NCBI RefSeq assembly: GCF_011064545.1
Contig: NZ_JAAMFG010000028.1
Span: 1 to 64,000, forward strand
Direction: 5' to 3'
Source: Wenzhouxiangella sp. XN24
GTDB taxonomy: Bacteria > Pseudomonadota > Gammaproteobacteria > Steroidobacterales > XN24
Length of the DNA: 64,000 bases
Positions 1-8,180 of this stretch are shown here, one piece after another (within the stretch, counting starts at the first letter, position 1; every line of letters begins with the position of its first letter). A program made the position numbers and the translations under genes. The notes beneath the pieces are model-generated. The model searched no databases. It worked only from the letters and a program-made list of their open reading frames with translations, and was not told where the DNA came from.

Positions 1-57
1 AACGCCTGAGTTAAGCCGACCCGCGAAGCGGGTTCGGCTTTAATGAACTGTTAGGCG
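1..57 (-). other. attC recombination site (59-base element), right part
   Basis: On the minus strand the R'' core GCCTAAC (56-50) opens a long imperfect inverted repeat. Outer arms TTAAGCCG (11-18) and CGGCTTTAA (35-43) differ by one extra base, the extrahelical base typical of attC. The inner arms CCCGC and GCGGG close on a GAA loop (20-32). The terminal GCGTT (5-1) is the start of the R' core, which the window boundary cuts. Size, asymmetry and core sequences all fit an attC folded for integrase cutting of the bottom strand. Confidence 0.9.
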
Positions 58-95
58 GCGGCGTACGACTAACGACGACGGCGCGTGCCGCGGGA

Positions 96-389
96 TCATT
101 CGCTTGTTTCAACAAGACAAACCCCACCTTCGTGCAGGAACGCGACAGCATCATCTCTCTTCAAGCAGTCCTGCTCAGAAAGGCCTGAAATGCGCTGAGC
201 AGCACATTGGTCGTAATAAGCCCAACAAGCGAGCAGGTCATCGTTAAGTATGACAAAAGCTTTAGGCAGTATCCCAAGCAAAGCGAAAGTGCCTGCTGCG
301 ATTAAAATGCGTCGCGTACGTCTCAGCTTATAGGCAGCCAGATAAGCTAGCCCACTAAGGACAGCCGCAAGAAGCAGAAAGCCAAACAT
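96..389 (-). CDS. Cassette-encoded small membrane protein, unknown function
   Basis: I do not recognise this 97-residue protein. It has two hydrophobic segments, about residues 3-18 and 28-44, separated by a basic loop (KLRRTRR). The C-terminal half is soluble and holds four cysteines, so it is probably a two-pass inner-membrane protein with a periplasmic or cytoplasmic tail. I start it at the ATG at 389 because the integron core site GTTAGGC lies at 402-396; the frame stays open to a TTG at 413, but that would run through the recombination site. Its codon use is AT-richer than the flanking genes, as expected for a mobile cassette gene. The attC site follows its stop by about 40 bases. Confidence 0.7.
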   Translation of the reverse strand: MFGFLLLAAVLSGLAYLAAYKLRRTRRILIAAGTFALLGILPKAFVILNDDLLACWAYYDQCAAQRISGLSEQDCLKRDDAVAFLHEGGVCLVETSE

Positions 390-513
390 TTCGCCGCCTA
401 ACGCAAAGTCCAAGAACTAAACGCCGCAAAATATTGCCGCACTTTCACCAGATAACACCATGCAGCTATCCCTAACATCATGATTTCATTCACCATTGAA
501 ATTCATATGCTAC

Positions 514-536
514 GCATAACTTGGGCGCAGTTATGC
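514..536. repeat. Short inverted repeat in the AT-rich gap left of lpdA
   Basis: GCATAAC (514-520) and GTTATGC (530-536) are perfect 7-base arms with a 9-base spacer. The arms resemble integrase core sites only loosely. The 403-569 gap is AT-richer than the chromosome and holds no convincing gene, attI or integrase remnant. Confidence 0.35.
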
Positions 537-569
537 TCTCGAACAGCATCTACGCCAAGCCCTGACCCA

Positions 570-587
570 ACGTTTCCGCAGAAACGT
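570..587 (-). terminator. Hairpin downstream of lpdA, possible terminator
   Basis: ACGTTTC (570-576) and GAAACGT (581-587) form a perfect 7-bp stem with a 4-base loop, about 30 bases past the lpdA stop. No T-tract follows on the minus strand, so intrinsic termination is uncertain. Confidence 0.3.
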
Positions 588-619
588 GGCCACTGCACCC
601 GACGCTCCAACCGTCCCCG

Positions 620-2461
620 CTAACTCTTCTTCGCGCGCTTCTTCGGCAGGTACAAATCGGTCAGCGTTCCTTCGAACGCCTCGGCGGCCATCGCCACGCT
701 TTCCGACAGGGTCGGATGCGGATGGACGGTCAGGCCGATGTCGGCGGCGTCGCAGCCCATCTCGATGGCCAGCGCTGTTTCCGAGATCAGGTCGCCGGCA
801 TTGGTGCCGACGATGCCGGCGCCGAGCAGGTGGCCGCTCTCGGGTGAGAACAACAGCTTGGTGAAACCTTCCTCGCGGCCGATGGCGAGCGAGCGGCCGG
901 ACGCGGCCCAGGGGAACACGCCTTTTTCGTACTCGACGCCCTCGGCCTTCGCCTGGTCCTCGGTGAGGCCGACCCAGGCGATCTCGGGATCCGTGTAGGC
1001 GACCGACGGGATCACGCGCGCATCGAAGGCGCTCTTCTCGCCGCAGGCAACCTCGGCGGCGACCTTGCCTTCATGCGTCGCCTTGTGGGCCAGCATGGGC
1101 TGTCCCACGATGTCGCCGATCGCGAAGATGTGTTCGACGTTGGTGCGCTGCTGCTTGTCGACGGGGATGAAGCCACGCTCGACCATCACGCCGGCCGCAT
1201 TGCCGTCGATGACTTCGCCGTTCGGCCGGCGGCCCACCGCCACCAGCACGCGGTCGTAGGTCACGGGCTTGTCCGGCGCGTTTTTGCCCTCGAAGCTGAC
1301 CTTGATGCCGCTCTTGAGCGCCTTCATTTCGGTGACCTTCGTCCCCGTCATGATCGCTTCGTAGCGCGCCTTGATGCGCTTCTCCAGCGGCCGCACCAGG
1401 TCGCGGTCGCAGCCCGGCATCAGCGTATCGGTCAGCTCGACCACGCTCACTTTCACGCCGAGCGCGTCGTACACGCAGGCCATCTCGAGCCCGATGATGC
1501 CGCCGCCGATCACCAGCATCCGCTGCGGCAGCTCCTCGAGCGCCAGCGCGCCGGTCGAGTCCATCACGCGCGGGTCGTCCGGCATGTCGGGCAGGGCCAT
1601 GGACTCCGAGCCGGCGGCGATGATGCACTGGCGGAAGCTCAATTCCTGTCCGCCGTCGGGTCCGTCGAGCTTGATGGTGTGCGGCCCGGTGAACTTCGCG
1701 GAGCCGCGCAGCACCTTCACCTTGCGCTGCTTCGCGATGGTGTCGAGGCCCTTGGTCAGCCGCCCCACGACGCCGCCCTTCCAGTTGCGCAGCTTGTCGA
1801 GCTCGATCTTCGGTGCGCCGAACACGATGCCGTGCTCGGACATGTGCGCGGCTTCCTCGATCACCGCCGCGGCGTGCAGCAGGGCTTTCGACGGGATACA
1901 GCCGACGTTCAGGCACACACCCCCGAGCGTGTCCCAGCGCTCCACCAGCGTGACGTCACGCCCGAGGTCGGCGGCGCGGAAGGCGGCCGTGTAGCCGCCG
2001 GGACCCGCACCGAGCACCAGCAGGTCGGCGTCGTAGTCACGCTGCGGCTCGGACGATGCGGACGAGGCAGCAGACGATGCGGCGGCCACCTCAGAGGCGT
2101 CTTCCTTCTTGTTCCTCTCGCTCTTCTCGGCCTTCTCGGTCTTATCCGCCTTGTCGCCCCTCCCGTCCTTCTCGACCTTATCCTCCTCCGCGCCCTCAGC
2201 GCTCTCCGCGCGACCTTCTTCCTCCGCTTCCACCAGCGCAATCACGTCGCCTTCAGACACCCGGTCGCCCGTGCTCACCTTGAGCTCCGCGATGCGCCCG
2301 CCGAACGGCGCCGGCACGTCCATGGACGCCTTGTCGGTTTCAAGCGTCAGGAGCGCATCCTCCGCCGCGACGGTATCGCCCGCCGACACCAGGACCTCGA
2401 TCACCTCGACGTCCTTGAAGTCGCCGATATCGGGAACCCGGATTTCTTTCTTTTCACTCAT
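620..2461 (-). CDS. lpdA: Dihydrolipoyl dehydrogenase (E3) with N-terminal lipoyl domain
   Basis: This is the E3 component of the pyruvate dehydrogenase complex: it reoxidises dihydrolipoyl groups and reduces NAD+. At 613 residues it is longer than a plain E3 (about 470) because of an N-terminal lipoyl domain (residues 1-80, lipoylation site Lys44 in ETDKASMDVP). A charged Ala/Glu/Lys linker (about 80-142) follows. The FAD-binding GAGPGG is at 151-156, the redox pair Cys183/Cys188 in GGVCLNVGC, and the catalytic HPHPTLSE near the C-terminus (His582, Glu587). It is the last gene of aceE-aceF-lpdA, 26 bases after aceF, with AGGGA as likely ribosome site. The context assigns it to pyruvate rather than 2-oxoglutarate dehydrogenase. 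Confidence 0.97.
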   Translation of the reverse strand: MSEKKEIRVPDIGDFKDVEVIEVLVSAGDTVAAEDALLTLETDKASMDVPAPFGGRIAELKVSTGDRVSEGDVIALVEAEEEGRAESAEGAEEDKVEKDGRGDKADKTEKAEKSERNKKEDASEVAAASSAASSASSEPQRDYDADLLVLGAGPGGYTAAFRAADLGRDVTLVERWDTLGGVCLNVGCIPSKALLHAAAVIEEAAHMSEHGIVFGAPKIELDKLRNWKGGVVGRLTKGLDTIAKQRKVKVLRGSAKFTGPHTIKLDGPDGGQELSFRQCIIAAGSESMALPDMPDDPRVMDSTGALALEELPQRMLVIGGGIIGLEMACVYDALGVKVSVVELTDTLMPGCDRDLVRPLEKRIKARYEAIMTGTKVTEMKALKSGIKVSFEGKNAPDKPVTYDRVLVAVGRRPNGEVIDGNAAGVMVERGFIPVDKQQRTNVEHIFAIGDIVGQPMLAHKATHEGKVAAEVACGEKSAFDARVIPSVAYTDPEIAWVGLTEDQAKAEGVEYEKGVFPWAASGRSLAIGREEGFTKLLFSPESGHLLGAGIVGTNAGDLISETALAIEMGCDAADIGLTVHPHPTLSESVAMAAEAFEGTLTDLYLPKKRAKKS

Positions 2462-2487
2462 CGCAAGCGCTTCCCTGGCGCCGGCTC

Positions 2488-3816
2488 TCAGGCCAGCAGC
2501 CGATCGACATCGGAGAGGATTTCCGCGAGGTAGCGGGTGAAGCGCACCGCGGCCGCGCCGTCGATCACGCGGTGGTCGTAGGACAGCGACAACGGCAGCA
2601 TCAGCCGGGGCACGAACTCGCCGTCGCTCCAGACCGGCTGCATGGCGTGGCGCGACACGCCGAGAATCGCGACCTCGGGGGCGTTGATGATCGGCGTGAA
2701 GAAGGTCCCGCCCCGGCTGCCGAGGCTCGAGATCGTGAAGTTCCCCCCCTGCATGTCGGCGCTGCTGAGCTTGCCGTCGCGCGCCTTGACCGACAGCTCG
2801 CCGAGTTCACGCGCGACCTGGAACAGGCTCTTGCCTTCCACGCCACGGATCACCGGCACCACCAGCCCGCCCGGCGTGTCCACGGCGAAACCGATGTTGT
2901 AGTAGTGCTTGACGATGAGCTGCTGCCCGTCGGGATGCAGCGAGGCATTGAACTGCGGGAACTCGCGCAGCGCCTTGACGCAGGCGCGGATGATGAACGC
3001 CAGGGGCGTCAGCTTCGCGCCTTCCTTCTCCGCATCCGCCTTGAGGTTCTTGCGCGCGCGCTCGGTCTCGGTGATGTCCGCCTCGTCGAATTGCGTGACG
3101 TGCGGCAGGTTCACCCACGAGGCATGCAGTCGCGGACCGGCGATCCGCTGGACCCGAGACAACCCCTTGAGCTCGGTGTGACCGAACTTGGTGAAGTCGA
3201 TTTCCGGCACCTCGGGCAGGGCTGCGCCGGCGGCCGGGCGGTCCTCCTTCTGCAGCGCCTTTTTCACCCAGACCTTCACGTCTTCGTGGGTGATCCGCCC
3301 CTTCACGCCGCTGCCCGATACGCGCCCCAGGTCGACGCCCATCTCGCGCGCGAACTTCCGCACCGAAGGCCCGGCATGCACGTGGGCCGGCGTGCCCTCC
3401 GGCAACGGCGGCGCCGCGGGCAGGCCTTCCGACTCGCGCTTCTTCGGCGCCGCCTCGCTCTTGTCGGCGGGCTTGGGCTCCGCCTTCTGCTCGCTCTCTT
3501 TCTCGCTCTTTTTCCCCGCCTCTTGTTCCGGCTTCTTCTCCGCGGTCTCCTCGGGCTTCTCGCCGTCGCCGTCGCCGTCGCTTTCCAGCAACAGCACCAC
3601 GTCGCCGGCCGAGACGCGATCGCCCTTACCCACCTTGAGCTCGACGACCCGGCCCGCCGCCGAGGACGGCACGTCCATGGACGCCTTGTCGGTCTCGATG
3701 GTGATCAGCGGATCTTCGACCGCCACCGCGTCGCCCTTCTGCACATGGACCTCGATGATCTCGACGTCTTCGAAATCGCCGATGTCGGGAACGCGTACCT
3801 CGTTCTTGTTCGCCAC
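2488..3816 (-). CDS. aceF: Pyruvate dehydrogenase E2, dihydrolipoamide acetyltransferase
   Basis: This is the core acetyltransferase of the pyruvate dehydrogenase complex, transferring the acetyl group from lipoamide to CoA. Its 442 residues comprise one lipoyl domain (1-80, Lys44), a charged Pro/Glu/Lys linker, a peripheral-subunit-binding domain (about 147-185) and the catalytic domain. The catalytic motif is SYDHRVIDG (His415, Asp419). I start it at the GTG at 3816 because AGGGGA precedes it and the lipoyl domain begins at once; the open frame continues upstream into aceE without homology. It has one lipoyl domain where E. coli has three; the E3 partner supplies another. It sits 10 bases after aceE. 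Confidence 0.96.
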   Translation of the reverse strand: MANKNEVRVPDIGDFEDVEIIEVHVQKGDAVAVEDPLITIETDKASMDVPSSAAGRVVELKVGKGDRVSAGDVVLLLESDGDGDGEKPEETAEKKPEQEAGKKSEKESEQKAEPKPADKSEAAPKKRESEGLPAAPPLPEGTPAHVHAGPSVRKFAREMGVDLGRVSGSGVKGRITHEDVKVWVKKALQKEDRPAAGAALPEVPEIDFTKFGHTELKGLSRVQRIAGPRLHASWVNLPHVTQFDEADITETERARKNLKADAEKEGAKLTPLAFIIRACVKALREFPQFNASLHPDGQQLIVKHYYNIGFAVDTPGGLVVPVIRGVEGKSLFQVARELGELSVKARDGKLSSADMQGGNFTISSLGSRGGTFFTPIINAPEVAILGVSRHAMQPVWSDGEFVPRLMLPLSLSYDHRVIDGAAAVRFTRYLAEILSDVDRLLA

Positions 3817-3826
3817 GTCGGTTCCC

Positions 3827-6499
3827 CTACAGGTCCACGGGATCGGGTTTCTGCGGATCGATGCCGTATTTCTCGATCGCCTTGCTCGCCGCGCCGGCGT
3901 CCAGCTTGCCGTCGGCCGCGAGCGCCGCCAGCGTCGCCGCGACGATGTAGCGCCTGTCCACCTCGAAATGATCGCGCAACGCCGCGCGGGCATCGCTGCG
4001 GCCGAAGCCGTCGGTGCCGAGCGTGACGTAACGACCGGGGACCCACTCGCGCACCTGGTCCGGCACGGCGGTCATGTAATCCGTCGCCGCGACGAACGGC
4101 CCCTCGCGTCCCTCCAGGCACTGCTCGACGAAGCACTTCTCCGGCGCCTCTTCAGGGTGCAGCCGGTTGCGACGCGTCACCGACAACGCATCGCGGCGCA
4201 ACTCGTTGAAGCTCGTCACGCTCCACACGTCGGCATCCACGCCGTGCTCCTCGGCCAGCATGTCGGCGGCGCCGAGCACCTCGCGAAGAATCGTGCCCGA
4301 GCCGAACAGCTGGACCCGGGGGCGCTTCTTCTTGCCTTCACCGGCATTGCGCAACTCGTACATGCCCTTGAGCACGCCCTCGTGCGACTCCGGCGGCAAC
4401 GCGGGGTGGCGGTAGTTCTCGTTCATGCAGGTGATGTAATAGAAGATCCGCTCCTGGTCCACGAACATGCGCTGCAGCCCGTCGTGCACGATCACCGCCA
4501 GCTCGCCGGCATAAGCCGGGTCGTAGGAGCGGCAGTTCGGGACCGTGGACGACAGCAGGTGGCTGTGGCCGTCCTGGTGCTGCAGGCCCTCGCCGGCCAG
4601 CGTGGTCCGCCCCGCCGTTCCGCCGATGAGGAAACCGCGCGCCTGCGAATCGCCGGCCGCCCAGATGAAGTCGCCGACGCGCTGGAAGCCGAACATCGAG
4701 TAGAAGAGATAGAACGGCACCATGTTCACGCCGTGGTTGGCGTAGGCCGTGCCCGCCGCGGTCCAGGCACACAGCGCACCCGCCTCGTCGATGCCCAGCT
4801 GCAGGATCTGCCCGGTCTTGTCTTCCTTGTAATAACTCAGCGTGTCGGAGTCCTGCGGCGTGTAGAGCTGGCCTTCGCGCGACCAGATGCCGAACTGGCG
4901 GAACATGCCTTCCATGCCGAAGGTGCGCGCTTCGTCGGGCACGATGGGCACCACGTTCTTGCCGATCAGCTTGTCGCGGCACAGGGCGGTGAGCATGCGC
5001 ACCATCGCCATGGTGGTGGAGATCTCGCGCTCCCCGCTACCCTCGAGCTGGCCCTTGAAGACTTCCTCGAGCTTCGGCAGGCGCAGGGCCTCGGCCTTGG
5101 TGATCCGGCGCGGGAGATAGCCGCCGAGCGCCTTGCGCCTTTCCTTCAGGTAGCGGGTCTCCGGGCTGTCGTCGGCCGGCTTGCGGAAGGGCACGTCCTT
5201 GATCTCCTCGTCGGAGATCGGCAGGTCGAAGCGGTCGCGGAAGGCACGCAGATCCTTTTCGTCGAGCTTCTTCTGCTGGTGGGCGATCATCCGGCCCTCG
5301 CCGGCTGCGCCCATGCCATAACCCTTGACCGTCTTGGCGAGAATCACCACCGGACGGCCCTCGGTCTCCACCGCTTCCTTGTAGGCGGCATAGACCTTGC
5401 CGCGGCTGTGCCCGCCGCGGTTCAGGTTCCAGATCTCGTCGTCCGACATGTTGGCGACCATCGCCTTCAGTTCGGGGTACTTGCCGAAGAAATGCTCGCG
5501 CACGAAGGCGCCGTCCTTCGACTTGAAATTCTGGTAATCGCCATCGACGCATTCCTCCATGCGCTTGCGCAAGAGGCCCTTGTCGTCGCGCGCCAGCAAC
5601 GCGTCCCAGCCATGGCCCCAGATGACCTTGATGACCTTCCAGCCGGCACCCTGGAACGCGGCCTCGAGTTCCTGGATGATCTTGCCGTTGCCGCGCACCG
5701 GGCCGTCGAGACGCTGCAGGTTGCAGTTGATGACGAACACCAGGTTGTCGAGGCCCTCGCGTACCGGCAGGCCGATCTCGCCCATCGACTCGGGCTCGTC
5801 CATTTCGCCGTCGCCCATGAAGGCCCAGACCTTGCGGTCCGAAGGTTCCACGAGGCCCCGATGCTCGAGGTACTTGGTGAACTTCGCCTGGAAGATCGCC
5901 TGCATCGGCCCGAGGCCCATCGACACCGTGGGGAACTGCCAGTAGTCCGGCATCAGCCAGGGGTGCGGGTAGGACGACAGCCCGCCGCTGACTTCCTGGC
6001 GGAACTTGAGCAGGTCCTCTTCGCCGAGCCGGCCCTCGAGGAACGAGCGCGCGTAGATGCCTGGTGACGAGTGGCCCTGGATGAAGATCATGTCGCCGCG
6101 ACTCTCTTCCGTCGCGCCGCGCCAGAAGTGCTGGAAGCCGACCTCGTAGAGCGTCAGCGAGGACGCGTAGCTCGCGATGTGGCCGCCGTATTCCGAGGAC
6201 TCGCGGTTGGCGTGCACGACCATCGCCATCGCGTTCCAACGCAGCCACGCCTCGATACGTTTCTCGATGGCGCGATCGCCGGGATAGGACGGTTCGCGCG
6301 CCGGCGAGATCGTGTTGAGGTAGGCCGTGTTGGGCGTGAACGGCAGGTAGTGACCGGCGCGCCGCACATGGTCGATGAGGCGATCGACGAGCCAGTGCGC
6401 GCGCTCCCCGCCGTGCGCCTGCAGCACGGAGTCGATGGCCTCGAGCCACTCTCGTGTCCCGTCCGGATCCTCGTCGTGGAAACTCGGGTCATAAGACAT
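3827..6499 (-). CDS. aceE: Pyruvate dehydrogenase E1, homodimeric type
   Basis: This is the thiamine-diphosphate-dependent E1 that decarboxylates pyruvate and acetylates the E2 lipoyl group, linking glycolysis to the TCA cycle. It has 890 residues, essentially the length of E. coli AceE. The ThDP/Mg motif begins GDGEMDEPES (229-238) and reaches its Asn ligands in the NCNLQ stretch (about 258-262). It is the first gene of the aceE-aceF-lpdA operon. Its promoter should lie in the 154-base divergent gap shared with the aminopeptidase gene, which contains a 12-bp inverted repeat (6582-6610). No pdhR-like regulator gene is adjacent. Confidence 0.97.
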   Translation of the reverse strand: MSYDPSFHDEDPDGTREWLEAIDSVLQAHGGERAHWLVDRLIDHVRRAGHYLPFTPNTAYLNTISPAREPSYPGDRAIEKRIEAWLRWNAMAMVVHANRESSEYGGHIASYASSLTLYEVGFQHFWRGATEESRGDMIFIQGHSSPGIYARSFLEGRLGEEDLLKFRQEVSGGLSSYPHPWLMPDYWQFPTVSMGLGPMQAIFQAKFTKYLEHRGLVEPSDRKVWAFMGDGEMDEPESMGEIGLPVREGLDNLVFVINCNLQRLDGPVRGNGKIIQELEAAFQGAGWKVIKVIWGHGWDALLARDDKGLLRKRMEECVDGDYQNFKSKDGAFVREHFFGKYPELKAMVANMSDDEIWNLNRGGHSRGKVYAAYKEAVETEGRPVVILAKTVKGYGMGAAGEGRMIAHQQKKLDEKDLRAFRDRFDLPISDEEIKDVPFRKPADDSPETRYLKERRKALGGYLPRRITKAEALRLPKLEEVFKGQLEGSGEREISTTMAMVRMLTALCRDKLIGKNVVPIVPDEARTFGMEGMFRQFGIWSREGQLYTPQDSDTLSYYKEDKTGQILQLGIDEAGALCAWTAAGTAYANHGVNMVPFYLFYSMFGFQRVGDFIWAAGDSQARGFLIGGTAGRTTLAGEGLQHQDGHSHLLSSTVPNCRSYDPAYAGELAVIVHDGLQRMFVDQERIFYYITCMNENYRHPALPPESHEGVLKGMYELRNAGEGKKKRPRVQLFGSGTILREVLGAADMLAEEHGVDADVWSVTSFNELRRDALSVTRRNRLHPEEAPEKCFVEQCLEGREGPFVAATDYMTAVPDQVREWVPGRYVTLGTDGFGRSDARAALRDHFEVDRRYIVAATLAALAADGKLDAGAASKAIEKYGIDPQKPDPVDL

Positions 6500-6581
6500 T
6501 TTTCAGGGCTCCGTGGACTTGAATGCGAGGGCTGAAAAGTCGCCGTTCAGGTGAATGTTCGCGGCCTTGCTGATAGGATGT

Positions 6582-6610
6582 GGCCCCGCAACATAAGCTG
6601 TTGCGGGCCC
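6582..6610. promoter_or_regulatory. Inverted repeat in the aceE/aminopeptidase divergent region
   Basis: Arms of 12 bases with one mismatch (GGCCCCGCAACA and TGTTGCGGGCCC; the inner 9 are perfect) flank a 5-base spacer. The site sits between two divergent start codons. No T-run follows on either strand, so an operator is more likely than a terminator. The regulator is unknown. Confidence 0.45.
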
Positions 6611-6653
6611 GATAATCTTCGGGGCTTGCTCTTGTCGAGGTCAAGGATAACTC

Positions 6654-8180
6654 ATGTCGAGCCTGTTGCCGGAAGGTCATCTCCCCCGCATCGCACAACG
6701 CCGTGATTCGCGGGCGCTGCCCCAACTCGACCACCTCGTCATCGTGGTTTCGACGAAAGCGGGCAAGGCCGCCTGGGCAGCGCTGCCTGCGGGCCAGGCG
6801 CTGGCCGCTGCAGCCCGGCGCCGGGAGATGACCAAGGCGGGCTCCGTGTTCACACTGCACCTGGAGGATCCCTGTGCCGTGACGGTCGGGATCGCCGATC
6901 CGGACGCCACGCCGTTCACCTGGCTCACGCTGGCCAGGAAGCTCGCCGCCGAAACACGTTCGGGCCGCCCGGCGAAAATCGGCGTGATGACCTGTGGCGC
7001 ACCCGAGGACAAGGCGGCAACCTGGCTCGAGGCGGCCGTCTCCGGCCTGCTCGCCGCCGAAGCGGAGATGCCGCGCTTTCGCAGCAATGTTGAGCGGCGT
7101 GCGTCTCGCCAAGTCACGATCACGCTGCTCGACGAGGCGCCCGCGCTCGACGTGGCACGCGTGCGCGCGGAAGCGGAAGGTAACCATCTCGCGCGCTGGC
7201 TGACGGCCCTCCCCCCGAATCGCCTCGACGCGGCCGCCTATCGGGACCTGGTCGCGGAACTCGCGGACCGCGAAGGCTGGGAGTTTTCCTTCCGCGACGA
7301 GGTCGCCCTGAAGAAAGAGGGTGCGGGCGCGTTCCTCGCAGTCGCGCGCAGCAATCCGCACCGCGACGCCGGCATCGTCCGGCTGCGATACCGCCCGCCG
7401 AAGGCACCGAAGAACGCGGCGCCGATCGCGCTCGTGGGCAAGGGGATCTGCTTCGACACCGGCGGAAACAACCTGAAGCCATTCCGCAGCATGCTCGACA
7501 TGCACGAGGACATGCAGGGCAGCGCCGTTGCGCTCGGCACGCTGCTGGCGCTGACGCGCATCGCCTATCCGCAGCCCGTGGACTGCTGGCTGGCGATCAC
7601 GGAGAACCGGATCGGCCCGGATGCCTACAAGTCCCGCGACGTCGTCACGGCGGCGAACGGCGTGACCATCGAGGTGATCCATACGGACGCCGAGGGCCGC
7701 ATGGTGCTGGCCGACACGCTGACGCTGGCCGCGCGCGCGGAGCCGGCAGTGATCATCGACTACGCGACGCTCACGGGCGCCTGCGTGGCCGCCCTGACCT
7801 ACCGCTACAGCGGCGTGTTCGGCAACCGCGATGCGGTGCTGGACGTCGCGGTGACGGCCGGGCGCAGCAGCGGCGAACGTACCTGGGCCTTCCCGATGGA
7901 CGAGGATTTCGACGAGGCGATCGAGAGTCGCATGGCCGACGTCATGCAGTGCTCCACGGACAACGACGGTGACCACATCCTCGCGGCGCGCTTCCTGCAA
8001 CGTTTCGTGCCGCGCGAAACGCCCTGGCTCCACGTCGATCTCTCGGCAGGCCATCGCAAGGGCGGGCTGGGCCTCGCGCCGACCGCGCAGACGGGCTTCG
8101 GCGTGCGCCTGACGCTCGCCATGCTGCTGGACCACGGACTGCTGGACGCAGTGAACAGCAACGGGAGCGGAAAGCAATGA
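6654..8180 (+). CDS. Leucyl aminopeptidase family (M17) metallopeptidase
   Basis: This is a cytosolic two-metal aminopeptidase releasing N-terminal residues from peptides. All M17 ligands are present with PepA-like spacing: Lys263 and Asp268 in GKGICFDTGG, Lys275 in the following loop, Asp286, and Asp345, Glu347 and Arg349 in the motif TDAEGR. The length (508) matches PepA, but the N-terminal domain is divergent, so I leave the symbol blank. AAGGA lies 7 bases before the ATG. The stop overlaps the pyrC start (ATGA), so the two genes are translationally coupled. Dipeptidase or Cys-Gly-type activity is an alternative to general leucyl aminopeptidase activity. Confidence 0.9.
   Translation: MSSLLPEGHLPRIAQRRDSRALPQLDHLVIVVSTKAGKAAWAALPAGQALAAAARRREMTKAGSVFTLHLEDPCAVTVGIADPDATPFTWLTLARKLAAETRSGRPAKIGVMTCGAPEDKAATWLEAAVSGLLAAEAEMPRFRSNVERRASRQVTITLLDEAPALDVARVRAEAEGNHLARWLTALPPNRLDAAAYRDLVAELADREGWEFSFRDEVALKKEGAGAFLAVARSNPHRDAGIVRLRYRPPKAPKNAAPIALVGKGICFDTGGNNLKPFRSMLDMHEDMQGSAVALGTLLALTRIAYPQPVDCWLAITENRIGPDAYKSRDVVTAANGVTIEVIHTDAEGRMVLADTLTLAARAEPAVIIDYATLTGACVAALTYRYSGVFGNRDAVLDVAVTAGRSSGERTWAFPMDEDFDEAIESRMADVMQCSTDNDGDHILAARFLQRFVPRETPWLHVDLSAGHRKGGLGLAPTAQTGFGVRLTLAMLLDHGLLDAVNSNGSGKQ

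Larger units (their letters stand above)
1..402 (-). mobile_element. Integron gene cassette, partial at the window edge
   Basis: Read on the minus strand, the element starts at a core site GTTAGGC (402-396). Seven bases later comes a short gene (389-96), and the element ends in an attC site (57 to the window start). This is the standard gene-then-attC layout of an integron cassette. Its base composition is visibly AT-richer than the neighbouring lpdA. No integrase gene lies within the window on the right-hand side, where an attI-proximal integrase would be expected, so this is either the edge of an array whose integrase is elsewhere or an integrase-less cassette cluster. The left limit lies outside the window. 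Confidence 0.8.

Noticed and set aside
403-560. attI site or second attC right of the cassette
   Set aside because: I looked for a RYYYAAC/GTTRRRY pair with nested inverted repeats before the 402-396 core site. Only the isolated repeat at 514-536 was found, which does not match the core consensus.
3188-6067. Very long open frame on the plus strand opposite aceE/aceF, nearly 960 codons
   Set aside because: It is the antisense shadow of aceE and aceF, produced by high third-position GC. It has no ribosome site, low-complexity His/Arg/Leu composition and no family resemblance.
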